DNA of 64,000 nt from the NCBI RefSeq assembly GCF_013284245.2, contig NZ_CP085876.1, positions 3,455,001-3,519,000 of the forward strand. The letters are read 5' to 3'. Positions within the stretch are counted from its first letter, which is position 1, and every line of letters begins with the position of its first letter. The notes under the pieces were generated by a model, which saw only the letters and a list, made by a program, of their open reading frames with translations, was not told the DNA's origin and searched no databases. Both the position numbers and the translations under genes were made by a program. This DNA comes from Brevibacillus sp. DP1.3A. Lineage in GTDB: Bacteria > Bacillota > Bacilli > Brevibacillales > Brevibacillaceae. This document shows positions 55,261 to 64,000 of this stretch, in pieces.

Positions 55261-55980
55261 TCAATCTTGTACGTCTACGAAGTTTACTTTGTCTTCACTA
55301 TTTGCGTATACGTTCCCGATTTCTTGTAAGACTTGGTTCACCTGATCTTTCTTCTTATAATCGAAGCTGCGATTTTCAAACTGGATCAAGGAGAGCGTTG
55401 ACTCTGCTTCGGTTAATTGGTTGTAAGTCTGTTCGTCAACAATAACAAGATCCGCTTGTGGTATATACCCGATCCACATCTGATGCTTCACATACGCTAC
55501 AGGTACCATCTTGCCGTTCAAATCGATTTGGTTATTCTTCATTTCTGCATCAATTATAGAGTAAAACAGATTTTGACCATTCGATAATTCTTTGATGCTG
55601 GTAACAGGGTCTGAAATAATAGACGTGCTGTCTGGATCTTGTCTGGCTCTGAGAATCCCCTTCTTGACGAATTGCTCTGCGGTGGATCGAGTAACAACCG
55701 AATATTTGATCTCTCTAGTATCAAATTCTTGACCTGTTTCTTTCTGATCTTGCTCTGACAATTTCGTAATTTTTTTCGTTGTAACCAATTTCATTTTGTA
55801 GTCCATCGTTTGTTTGGTGTCATCTTTATACAACTCTTTGACCTTATTCGCGTTGTTTTCTGTGCCAATAACGAGCACGCCATCGACCGCTTGCGATGGA
55901 CCTTCTACAAATCGTTTTACTCCGAATCCAATCCCTGCAAAAATCACAATAACCAATAAGAAACCTATTACTTTTTTCAT
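55261..55980 (-). CDS. Membrane-anchored exported protein of the ABC operon
   Basis: 239 aa. An uncleaved N-terminal anchor or signal (VIGFLLVIVIFAGIGFGV) is followed by a hydrophilic extracellular domain; there is no lipobox cysteine. The sequence resembles a family of Bacillus predicted lipoproteins found next to ABC transporter genes, but I cannot name its function. An AAGGGAG site precedes the ATG. It is the first gene of the operon exported protein-ATPase-permease-regulator-kinase, and it could be a substrate-binding or adaptor part of that transporter. Confidence 0.75.
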   Translation of the reverse strand: MKKVIGFLLVIVIFAGIGFGVKRFVEGPSQAVDGVLVIGTENNANKVKELYKDDTKQTMDYKMKLVTTKKITKLSEQDQKETGQEFDTREIKYSVVTRSTAEQFVKKGILRARQDPDSTSIISDPVTSIKELSNGQNLFYSIIDAEMKNNQIDLNGKMVPVAYVKHQMWIGYIPQADLVIVDEQTYNQLTEAESTLSLIQFENRSFDYKKKDQVNQVLQEIGNVYANSEDKVNFVDVQD

Positions 55981-56014
55981 CTTAATTGCTCCCTTATAAA
56001 CTATTTATGTCTGG

Positions 56015-56045
56015 ATTATAGACGAGACTTTCATGTAATTGAATG
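56015..56045 (-). promoter_or_regulatory. Probable promoter of the ABC-two-component operon
   Basis: A perfect TATAAT on the minus strand (56,015-56,020) lies about 35 bases before the ATG at 55980, with a poor -35 (TTCAAT) at 17 bp distance. The weak -35 suggests activation by a regulator, possibly the operon's own response regulator. Confidence 0.45.
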
Positions 56046-56124
56046 ACTCTTGTCTAACGATTTTGACCTTCTTTCTTACATTTTAGTAAGAATGGAGATA
56101 ATGATACGTTTGTTCGAAAGAAAA

Positions 56125-56165
56125 AGGCTGTCTCGCAGTCATTGTTCATGACTTTTGGGACAGTC
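56125..56165 (-). terminator. Terminator downstream of the second kinase gene
   Basis: Minus strand: GACTGTCCC and AAAGTCAT pair with ATGACT and GAGACAGCC to form a long imperfect stem ending in TTTTT. It follows the katG tail remnant and may be the original katG terminator. Confidence 0.65.
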
Positions 56166-56174
56166 CTCTCTACT

Positions 56175-56212
56175 TTTTCAGATTATGCTTTTTTAAGATT
56201 GAACCGATCCGC
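56175..56212 (-). repeat. Direct repeat of the katG end, distal copy
   Basis: Direct-orientation partner of 59,513-59,550, 3,338 bp away. Together they bracket the AT-rich two-component block. Confidence 0.8.
56183..56212 (-). pseudogene. Remnant of a katG 3' end (nine codons and stop)
   Basis: On the minus strand this reads ADRFNLKKA and a TAA stop, against ADRFDLKKA and stop at the true end of katG. The shared block is exact over 25 bases (56,175-56,199 and 59,513-59,537) and similar for 13 more. It lies 9 bp after the stop of the kinase gene. Confidence 0.8.
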
Positions 56213-56221
56213 TCCCGGGTG

Positions 56222-57658
56222 TTAACAATGAAAAACCAATTGGATAATTGTACCTTCACCGAGCTTACTTTCTATTCTAATTTCTGCGTCATGAATTTTA
56301 GCTATCTCCTTACATAATGAAAGCCCGAGCCCGAGGCCTCCTCCATTCGCTCTCGATCTCGATTTGTCGGACATAAAGAATGGCTCAAAGACTTTTGTTA
56401 TGTCGTCATCAGGAATACCGATCCCTGTATCTTTCACTTCAAGAATAATTTTTGACTCCGTATCTCTGTATGAACGTACAAGTATTTTATCGTTGTTCTT
56501 CGATGCTTTAATCGCATTGTCTATCAGGTTTGCAAGTAAAATTTTCATCAAATCCTTATCCATTAAAACACTCAGATGCTCCGTCGATATTTCCAGATCC
56601 ATATTCTTTATGTTCAGCTTTGGAATAAAGGAATGTTTGATTTCCACAAAAAGTTCGTCAAGTTTTCCCTTTTTCAACTCAAAATCTTCTTCTCGCAAAA
56701 CAATGAGCTCCATAAGCTTAAATGTCAGTTTCTCTAGCCGCTTTCCTTCTTCATAGATAAAGCTTAATGAGTTGATATAAGTCTCTTCATCATGTTTATT
56801 CGTTCGTAAATAATCCGCATAGCCTATGATCGAAGTTAAAGGAGTCCTAAGTTCATGTACCAGGTTATCGATAAACCTTTGCTTGTCTTCTGAAGTTTTT
56901 TTAAGCTGGTTTACTTTATCTTCTACATCAGCGGCCATCAAATTGAAATTTTCCGCTAACAACCCGATTTCATCATTCGATTTCACCTTTACTCTTTCGC
57001 TGAAATTCCCGCCTGCAATTATTCTTGTTGACTGGATCAGTTTATTAATCGGTTTTACGATAAACATGCTCATGATTATGGTAACAATGACCAAAATTGC
57101 TGAAACAAGAGCATTTAACTTGATTAAAAGGCTTAATAAGTCTTCTCTATTTTCATAAACACTCGAAATATCTTTCACATAAGAAAGCTTATAGTGATTA
57201 TTTTCCAAATAAATATTCTTAGCTATAAATAAGTAAGTCTTTTCCCCTAGATCCCGTATGATGTAATTTACTTTATCGGATGGGATGTTTAATTCTTCTC
57301 GATGAGTAAGAGTTATCTTGTTGTTTTTAAAATGGCTAAAAATCACTTCGTTATTTTCATCTATTACATCCAGATACACATCCTGTTCTCCGAGGTTGTC
57401 CAAGTACGTACGAATCATGGAATCTATGTTTGGTTTGCCAACTCCTTCAGCATCCGGGTTTGAAGATTTTTGAACTTTAAGTAGATATAGATTTGATTCT
57501 AAAGAGTTAGCAAATCGATTCTGTTCACTTATCCCGGAACGGATCTCCATATTGAGATTGAGTTCAAAGCTGCTATTAATAAGGTAAATGGATGCTGGTA
57601 CAAAAAAGATCTCAAATATGATTAATGTACATAAAAATATCCTCTGCCAAAATTTCAT
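56222..57658 (-). CDS. Sensor histidine kinase of the AT-rich block
   Basis: 478 aa. Helices at about 8-28 and 180-202 flank an extracellular domain of about 150 residues; then HAMP (about 203-255), H-box NLVHELRTPLTS (His near 270), N-box NLIDNAIKAS, and G-boxes DTGIGIP and GGGLGLGLSL. The gene starts directly after the stop of its response regulator. It is visibly richer in A and T than the surrounding genes. Signal unknown; the adjacent secreted protein may be its target or ligand. Confidence 0.9.
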   Translation of the reverse strand: MKFWQRIFLCTLIIFEIFFVPASIYLINSSFELNLNMEIRSGISEQNRFANSLESNLYLLKVQKSSNPDAEGVGKPNIDSMIRTYLDNLGEQDVYLDVIDENNEVIFSHFKNNKITLTHREELNIPSDKVNYIIRDLGEKTYLFIAKNIYLENNHYKLSYVKDISSVYENREDLLSLLIKLNALVSAILVIVTIIMSMFIVKPINKLIQSTRIIAGGNFSERVKVKSNDEIGLLAENFNLMAADVEDKVNQLKKTSEDKQRFIDNLVHELRTPLTSIIGYADYLRTNKHDEETYINSLSFIYEEGKRLEKLTFKLMELIVLREEDFELKKGKLDELFVEIKHSFIPKLNIKNMDLEISTEHLSVLMDKDLMKILLANLIDNAIKASKNNDKILVRSYRDTESKIILEVKDTGIGIPDDDITKVFEPFFMSDKSRSRANGGGLGLGLSLCKEIAKIHDAEIRIESKLGEGTIIQLVFHC

Positions 57659-58312
57659 TTATTCCTCCAGCCTATACCCCAATTTAAATACTGTTTTAAT
57701 TTCATCTTTCCATCCCAGCTTTTTTCTTAGCTTTTGTATATGATTGTCTATCGTCCGAGTTTCGCCAATGTAGTCATATCCCCAAATTTTTTCTATGATT
57801 TTTTCCCTCGTTAATACGATGTTTTTATTTTGTACTAAAAACACCAATAACTCGAACTCTTTCAAGGTAAGCTCAATCATTTCACCGTTCTTTTTCACCT
57901 GCATTTCTTGCAAGTATACTTCTGTGTCTTTAAAATTTATGATGTTGCTTTTTTTATTGTAATGCCTTAATACATTTTCAATTCTGGCCAGTAATTCAAT
58001 CCCTTCAAAGGGTTTCGTCATATAGTCATCTACTCCCGCTTTTAATCCATACACCTTATCCGCAACTGAACTTTTCGCAGTTAAAAAAATGACAGGTATC
58101 CCTAAAGGTTTTATTTTTTCAAATAAAGTAAATCCATCAACTTTTGGAAGCATGACATCCAAAAGTATGAGATCAAAACGATCGCTTTCAATTACACTCA
58201 GGGCTTCCTCTCCATTAAAAACGATTGAACTCTCATAATTTGCGGTATTTAAATTCAATTTTATTAAATTTGCTACTGCGATATCATCTTCTACAACTAA
58301 AATTTTTATCAT
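57659..58312 (-). CDS. OmpR family response regulator of the AT-rich block
   Basis: 217 aa. Receiver domain with Asp9/Asp10, phosphoacceptor Asp52 (LILLDVMLP), Thr in FLTAKS and Lys in MTKPF; winged-helix domain from about 125 to 217 (TIDNHIQKLRKKLG). Cognate partner of the adjacent kinase. A hairpin between it and the upstream secreted protein gene could allow partial read-through. Confidence 0.92.
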   Translation of the reverse strand: MIKILVVEDDIAVANLIKLNLNTANYESSIVFNGEEALSVIESDRFDLILLDVMLPKVDGFTLFEKIKPLGIPVIFLTAKSSVADKVYGLKAGVDDYMTKPFEGIELLARIENVLRHYNKKSNIINFKDTEVYLQEMQVKKNGEMIELTLKEFELLVFLVQNKNIVLTREKIIEKIWGYDYIGETRTIDNHIQKLRKKLGWKDEIKTVFKLGYRLEE

Positions 58313-58343
58313 CTGTTTTTACCTCATTCCTTTTGTAACGGTT

Positions 58344-58382
58344 AGATGGAGTAAGTACCATTTTGGGCACTTACTCCATCTT
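58344..58382 (-). terminator. Inverted repeat between secreted protein gene and response regulator
   Basis: Stem GATGGAGTAAGT / ACTTACTCCATC (12 bp) followed by bases without a U-run on the minus strand. It could attenuate transcription into the two-component genes or stabilise the upstream message. Confidence 0.5.
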
Positions 58383-58408
58383 TTACGTCCTACAATATCT
58401 TAATTTAC

Positions 58409-59194
58409 TTACAGTTCTCTGAAATTCTCACGGTAATCTTTTTCTTCGGAAGGTAGAGGGATTAGTCTGTCATAATTAATCTCATATCTAGATACTGAAT
58501 AATTCTTCAGACTAATTGTCATATCTACATCTCTTCCATCTTCCAGGTTGCAAAGAACACGTACGGTTCCGGAACTAGCATTCTTACTAACCTTCATGGT
58601 ATTTTCCTTAACATTTTTCTGTTGTTTATCAAAAAAGTTGATAACCGCAGATTTAACTTTCTCATCATCGATTGTTGTCACTGAGCTTTGAGCTTCATTA
58701 GTGAAAGCAGTTAAAGAAACAATTTCACCTGTTTTTTCATTTATGACAATCTGATTAGAAGCGGCCATGGGCTGGTTTAAGTCTTCAGCACGAACAAACT
58801 GTACAACGATAACATCTGCTGTATCTTTTTTGGCGTTTTCTTTTAATACAGCTGCATCTTCTTTTGAATATAAATCCATAAAGAACTTAAAGTTATCTTG
58901 GTTGTTCGTTCGATTTACACGCGCCTCACCAAAAGATTTCGCGTCAAGCCCCATATAGTCTTTTAGAGCTTTGGTTGCCATTTTTACCGCTTCTTCATCA
59001 CTAATCTTTCCATTTGCTACTTTGACTACATCATTTGTAGTGGTTTGATTTGTGCCATTTCCTTCTTTGCTTGCCAACGTTACGACTTTGTTTTTAGTAG
59101 AATTAACTGCGTTATCGCTTGCAAATACAGCTGCTGTAGCACCGCCTACAATTGTTAGTGCCATTGACAAAACGAGAATATTTTTTTTGTTCAT
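58409..59194 (-). CDS. Secreted hypothetical protein, 261 aa
   Basis: The ATG at 59194 follows AGGAGGC; a longer frame upstream lacks a site. It has a signal peptide (MNKKNILVLSMALTIVGGAT, cleavage likely after AVFAS near residue 26) and no lipobox or later membrane helix. Residues about 55-90 (ISDEEAVKMATKALKDYMG) and 140-175 resemble the helix-plus-strand units of PepSY-like domains, but the match is weak. It lies upstream of the AT-rich two-component pair in the same direction and may be part of the same signalling unit. No function assigned. Confidence 0.75.
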   Translation of the reverse strand: MNKKNILVLSMALTIVGGATAAVFASDNAVNSTKNKVVTLASKEGNGTNQTTTNDVVKVANGKISDEEAVKMATKALKDYMGLDAKSFGEARVNRTNNQDNFKFFMDLYSKEDAAVLKENAKKDTADVIVVQFVRAEDLNQPMAASNQIVINEKTGEIVSLTAFTNEAQSSVTTIDDEKVKSAVINFFDKQQKNVKENTMKVSKNASSGTVRVLCNLEDGRDVDMTISLKNYSVSRYEINYDRLIPLPSEEKDYRENFREL

Positions 59195-59512
59195 GGTAAT
59201 GCCTCCTGAAATTTTTGTTTTTGGTTTGGGCACGAAACCCTTGTTACAGTTAATAGAATATAGCGTTCATATGTTAAAAGTATCTTTCAGTTGTCTCCAA
59301 GTTGTAAATTCTATAAAAACCATTTCGTTCGTTGTTACAGGGAAGATTGAAAACCACCTGGAGGCTTGCTTCAGATGGTTTTCAAGAGCGGGTTTCACAT
59401 TCCTACCGTTGAATGAGATTAGAACATCGTAACCGATTCAATTTCTAATATTACTATAGAAAAGAAAAGCAAAGAACAGTATCCAACAACAAATACTGTT
59501 CTTTGCTTTTCA

Positions 59513-59520
<8 letters not shown>
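59195..59520. terminator. Intergenic stretch with katG terminator
   Basis: Contains a perfect 19 bp stem (59,464-59,482 with 59,493-59,511) ending in a T-rich tail on the minus strand, the katG terminator. A second dyad at 59,349-59,383 (GAAAACCA / TGGTTTTC) has no T-run. The promoter of the secreted protein gene should also lie here, but I cannot place it with confidence. Confidence 0.75.
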
Positions 59521-61728
<2,208 letters not shown>

Positions 61729-61735
61729 TTAAATT

Positions 61736-61756
61736 AAGTATTACATAATAATACTT
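61736..61756. promoter_or_regulatory. Palindromic operator upstream of katG (PerR/Fur-like candidate)
   Basis: Perfect 8 bp arms AAGTATTA / TAATACTT with a 5-base centre, between the -10 box and the start codon of katG. Size and AT-richness fit PerR-type boxes, which control katG-like genes in Bacillales, but the match to the PerR consensus is only partial. Confidence 0.5.
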
Positions 61757-61764
61757 CTAATTAA

Positions 61765-61793
61765 TTTATATAGCAGTTAACAAGAGAAATCAA
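61765..61793 (-). promoter_or_regulatory. katG promoter
   Basis: Minus strand TTGATT (61,788-61,793) and TATAAA (61,765-61,770) with a 17 bp spacer, about 55 bases before the katG start. The palindrome at 61,736-61,756 lies just downstream of the expected start of transcription. Confidence 0.6.
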
Positions 61794-61931
61794 CATCTTT
61801 TTGTTTTTTCCTCCTGAGGATTAAAATATATGAACTCTTTCATTTCCGAAAGGTTGATTCTAACGTATGCATGGACCGTGTAGATTATGATCTTGTCAAA
61901 CTCCATTGTTCGCCTTCTATTCGATCCATCA

Positions 61932-61975
61932 CAAAAAGCCCACTATTATCCGCGTAACGGAATGTGTGGGCTTTT
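61932..61975 (-). terminator. Terminator after the truncated protein fragment
   Basis: AAAAAGCCCAC pairs with GTGGGCTTTTT around a 22-base loop, just after the stop at 61990. Confidence 0.75.
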
Positions 61976-61989
61976 TGGGCGTAACTGGC

Positions 61990-62316
61990 TTACTTGATTG
62001 TTACTTGAAATTCCGAGCCTGGAGCACCGGTGAATACCATTGTTCCGCTCTTCGGCAGAGTCACTTTGTTGTTGCCACTGACGATGGAATAGTTGAGAGG
62101 GTATTCGCCTTCCTTATCATATACAGCGAAAGACCCCTCCTTTGGTAGTTTGACCGTTATCGTTTTGCCTATTGCTTCTGCCGCGATTTTCTCCAATCCT
62201 TGGCTATCCGCAACCGCAGGGGCGACGCTTGCAGCCGTTGCTCCGGTTGGTGCTATCACAGTCAAAGCAAGTAAGCCCCCATTTTCTTCGTAATAATGTC
62301 TCTGCCATCTGAGCAA
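61990..62316 (-). pseudogene. C-terminal fragment of an unrecognised protein
   Basis: An open frame of 108 codons whose only upstream start is a TTG without a ribosome site. The translation (ENGGLLALTVIAP, then ITVKLPKEGSFAVYD and KVTLPKSGTMVFTG) is beta-rich and looks like a C-terminal domain rather than a whole protein. The acetyltransferase gene ends only 40 bp upstream, leaving no room for the missing N-terminus, so a deletion is likely. A normal terminator still follows. It could instead be a short expressed protein. Confidence 0.5.
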
Positions 62317-62355
62317 ATGAATGATTCAATCAATATGAGACGAGACATGGGACTC

Positions 62356-63108
62356 TCATTCCATGCAGTCGGGAGAAATCACTTCCCATTTTCCAAACAG
62401 CGTGAAACCCGCTGCTTTCGCCAAAGCCGTAGACGTATGGTTATCGAGTTGGCATCGATACTGCGGTTCGTATCCCTGACCATAGGCGTATTTGCAGATA
62501 GAACGAACCACTTTGCGGGCGTGACCTTTTCCTCTAAAGGATGTCAGCGTCAGTACCCCAAGATCCGCAATTTGCGCATCCTCCTCCCATGGATACATAC
62601 TGGAAGCGCTGACTAAGCGATTTTGCTCAAAAGACCCGAACACCGCCCAATGATCCAATTCCACATAAGCGTCATCCAAATCTTGTTCCGAGGCGGAGGA
62701 TGCGAACTCGGAGAAAACCGCCTCATCATGCACGGTTAACCGGCGTAAGTCACCTTCGAGGTTTTCTTGCAGCAATACGTTCTTATCGGCTTTTGAAAAA
62801 TAAAAAAGATAGTCTGCGCCATGCAGTGTGACGCCCGCTTCATTCAATTTCTGGCGAAAGATCGACTCAGACAAGGATTGTCGTGGAGAGAGGCCTATCT
62901 TATCAGCCAGCGCAGGCGTCAAGACCGCCATAACACGTCCGTCGGAGGTTTCCAACACCATGACCCGACTATCTTCGTCAAGTGCAGGGTTTATGGCAAC
63001 AGTAAAAGAGTCATCACTATAGAGGACGTCACCGTTCAAAAATTGCTCCCGCCAAAAGTCAGTGATCGTTTGTGAAAATACAGGCGCACTTCTTACTGGA
63101 TTTGTCAT
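62356..63108 (-). CDS. GNAT family N-acetyltransferase
   Basis: 250 aa. The ATG at 63108 follows AAGGAAG by eight bases. The C-terminal 120 residues form the acetyl-CoA domain: strand LGVLTLTSFRGKGHARKVV (pyrophosphate loop RGKGHA), then YRCQLDNHTSTALAKAAGF. The N-terminal half is a less conserved extension that may bind the acceptor. Substrate unknown. Confidence 0.85.
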   Translation of the reverse strand: MTNPVRSAPVFSQTITDFWREQFLNGDVLYSDDSFTVAINPALDEDSRVMVLETSDGRVMAVLTPALADKIGLSPRQSLSESIFRQKLNEAGVTLHGADYLFYFSKADKNVLLQENLEGDLRRLTVHDEAVFSEFASSASEQDLDDAYVELDHWAVFGSFEQNRLVSASSMYPWEEDAQIADLGVLTLTSFRGKGHARKVVRSICKYAYGQGYEPQYRCQLDNHTSTALAKAAGFTLFGKWEVISPDCME

Positions 63109-63242
63109 TATGTTCACTTCCTTATACGTTAGACTTATGTGAAGCACATTCTTTACCTTGATATAGTGTGAAGGTCAACAACAAAACACCATTGGAATGC
63201 ATCACCTTCATTGTTTAGACTCATCGAATAGTTCTTCCGCCA

Positions 63243-64000
63243 TTATGTATGCTTCGGAAGTTTCTTTAGAAATTGATCGATTGCATCCATATAACCCGGT
63301 ATCGTAATTTGTCTGGGAGCGAAAAGACTAATGAGGACTGCACGTATATTTGAATTAGCCGTTTGCTTGCTTAACATGGAGTGATCAGCGTCAGGGAAGA
63401 CCGATACGGTCAGCAGCTCAGGTTTTACGATATCGCGATATACCCTTTCTGTATCCTTCACATCGACATGTATATCTTCTTCCCCCAGAAGCAGAAGCAC
63501 AGGCGAATTGAAATTTCGAAGGTCATCAGTGGCATCTGACAAGAAATTTTTGCTCACAAATGTCCATCTTTCTTTTGACATCAAATTATTTTCGCGAGCG
63601 GTTTTTACATACTCCTCATAGGAGACCTGTTTTTCCAAAAGGGTGAGTACTTGCAAGTCATACGCCTCTTTGTCTTGAATTTCCGCTTCTGAGTACCCGT
63701 CTATCACCATTTTTTTGCGTGTATGGTATTGCCCTTGACTTACCCAATTAATGGCGGGCGATAGAAGAAGGCTGAATGCGAGCGGTTCCTTCTTGGCGAG
63801 CTTTGGAATGACCCATCCTGCCTGGCTTGCTCCCCAAACCCCAATTTGTTTCTCGTCAATCATTGGCTGCTCTTTTGCCCAAGCAATAGCCTCACGCGCT
63901 TCTTCCACGCGGTCATCTATACTCTGATGTAACCAATTGCCCTCGGAACCGTTCATTCCTCTCTTATTAAGGGACAAGGAGGCGTAACCAAGAGAGGCTA
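63243..64000 (-). CDS. Alpha/beta hydrolase, C-terminal part (start outside the window)
   Basis: The frame is open to the right edge (GYASLSLNKRG before residue 1 of the visible ATG/TTG-type starts), so the N-terminus is missing. The visible 252 residues include the nucleophile elbow GASQAG, the acid in LLLGEEDIHVD and the catalytic His in DADHSML. The layout fits the dienelactone hydrolase/BAAT-like peptidase S9 branch. Substrate unknown. Confidence 0.85.
   Translation of the reverse strand, partial: ASLGYASLSLNKRGMNGSEGNWLHQSIDDRVEEAREAIAWAKEQPMIDEKQIGVWGASQAGWVIPKLAKKEPLAFSLLLSPAINWVSQGQYHTRKKMVIDGYSEAEIQDKEAYDLQVLTLLEKQVSYEEYVKTARENNLMSKERWTFVSKNFLSDATDDLRNFNSPVLLLLGEEDIHVDVKDTERVYRDIVKPELLTVSVFPDADHSMLSKQTANSNIRAVLISLFAPRQITIPGYMDAIDQFLKKLPKHT

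Noticed and set aside
56183-56212. Chance similarity of the LKKA-stop sequence to katG
   Set aside because: A 25-base exact DNA match extending past the stop codon, plus further similarity, is too long for chance.

Overview
The window looks like Brevibacillus (B. brevis / B. parabrevis group). The main evidence is a formyltransferase-initiated non-ribosomal peptide synthetase (NRPS) operon that matches the linear gramicidin genes lgrA, lgrB and lgrC in domain order, gene order and gene junctions. The Gram-positive Shine-Dalgarno sites, frequent TTG/GTG starts and the SdpRI-type, BceRS-like and CPBP genes fit this. No rRNA, tRNA, CRISPR array or transposase gene was seen.

Positions 1-35,323 (all minus strand) hold lgrA (formylation, A-T, C-A-T-E), lgrB (six modules in 7,735 residues) and the first 1,750 residues of lgrC, which runs off the left edge. 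Pocket residues read from the A domains suggest formyl-(Val/Ile)-(Gly/small)-(Ala/small)-D-Leu-Ala-D-Val-Ala-D-Val-Val-(Val...). This is the known start of linear gramicidin with one additional Ala-D-Val pair. Linear gramicidin LgrB is described as having four modules; here a bimodule of exactly 7,740 bp occurs twice in tandem, in frame. If the rest of lgrC/lgrD (outside the window) is standard, the product would be a 17-residue rather than a 15-residue gramicidin that keeps the L/D alternation. This is the most interesting observation in the window.

Positions 35,324-44,432 hold accessory genes of the cluster: an AT-rich control region, a two-gene ABC exporter on the plus strand, and a minus-strand operon of RND pump, lipoprotein adaptor, type II thioesterase and aldo/keto reductase. 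The reductase is a good candidate for the second reduction (peptide aldehyde to ethanolamide) that finishes linear gramicidin; the pump and exporter probably serve export or self-protection.

Positions 44,433-64,000 are ordinary chromosomal genes, all on the minus strand: an SdpR-SdpI-CPBP operon with a clear operator; small hypothetical genes (coiled-coil protein, DUF2809, DUF4304); an ArsR-SRPBCC-DUF1801 operon with two operator copies; a five-gene operon of exported protein, ABC ATPase, FtsX-type permease, response regulator and histidine kinase; a second, AT-rich two-component system with a secreted protein; katG; a fragment of an unknown protein; a GNAT acetyltransferase; and a partial alpha/beta hydrolase. 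The AT-rich two-component block lies between two direct copies of the katG 3' end, as if it had been inserted at the end of katG.
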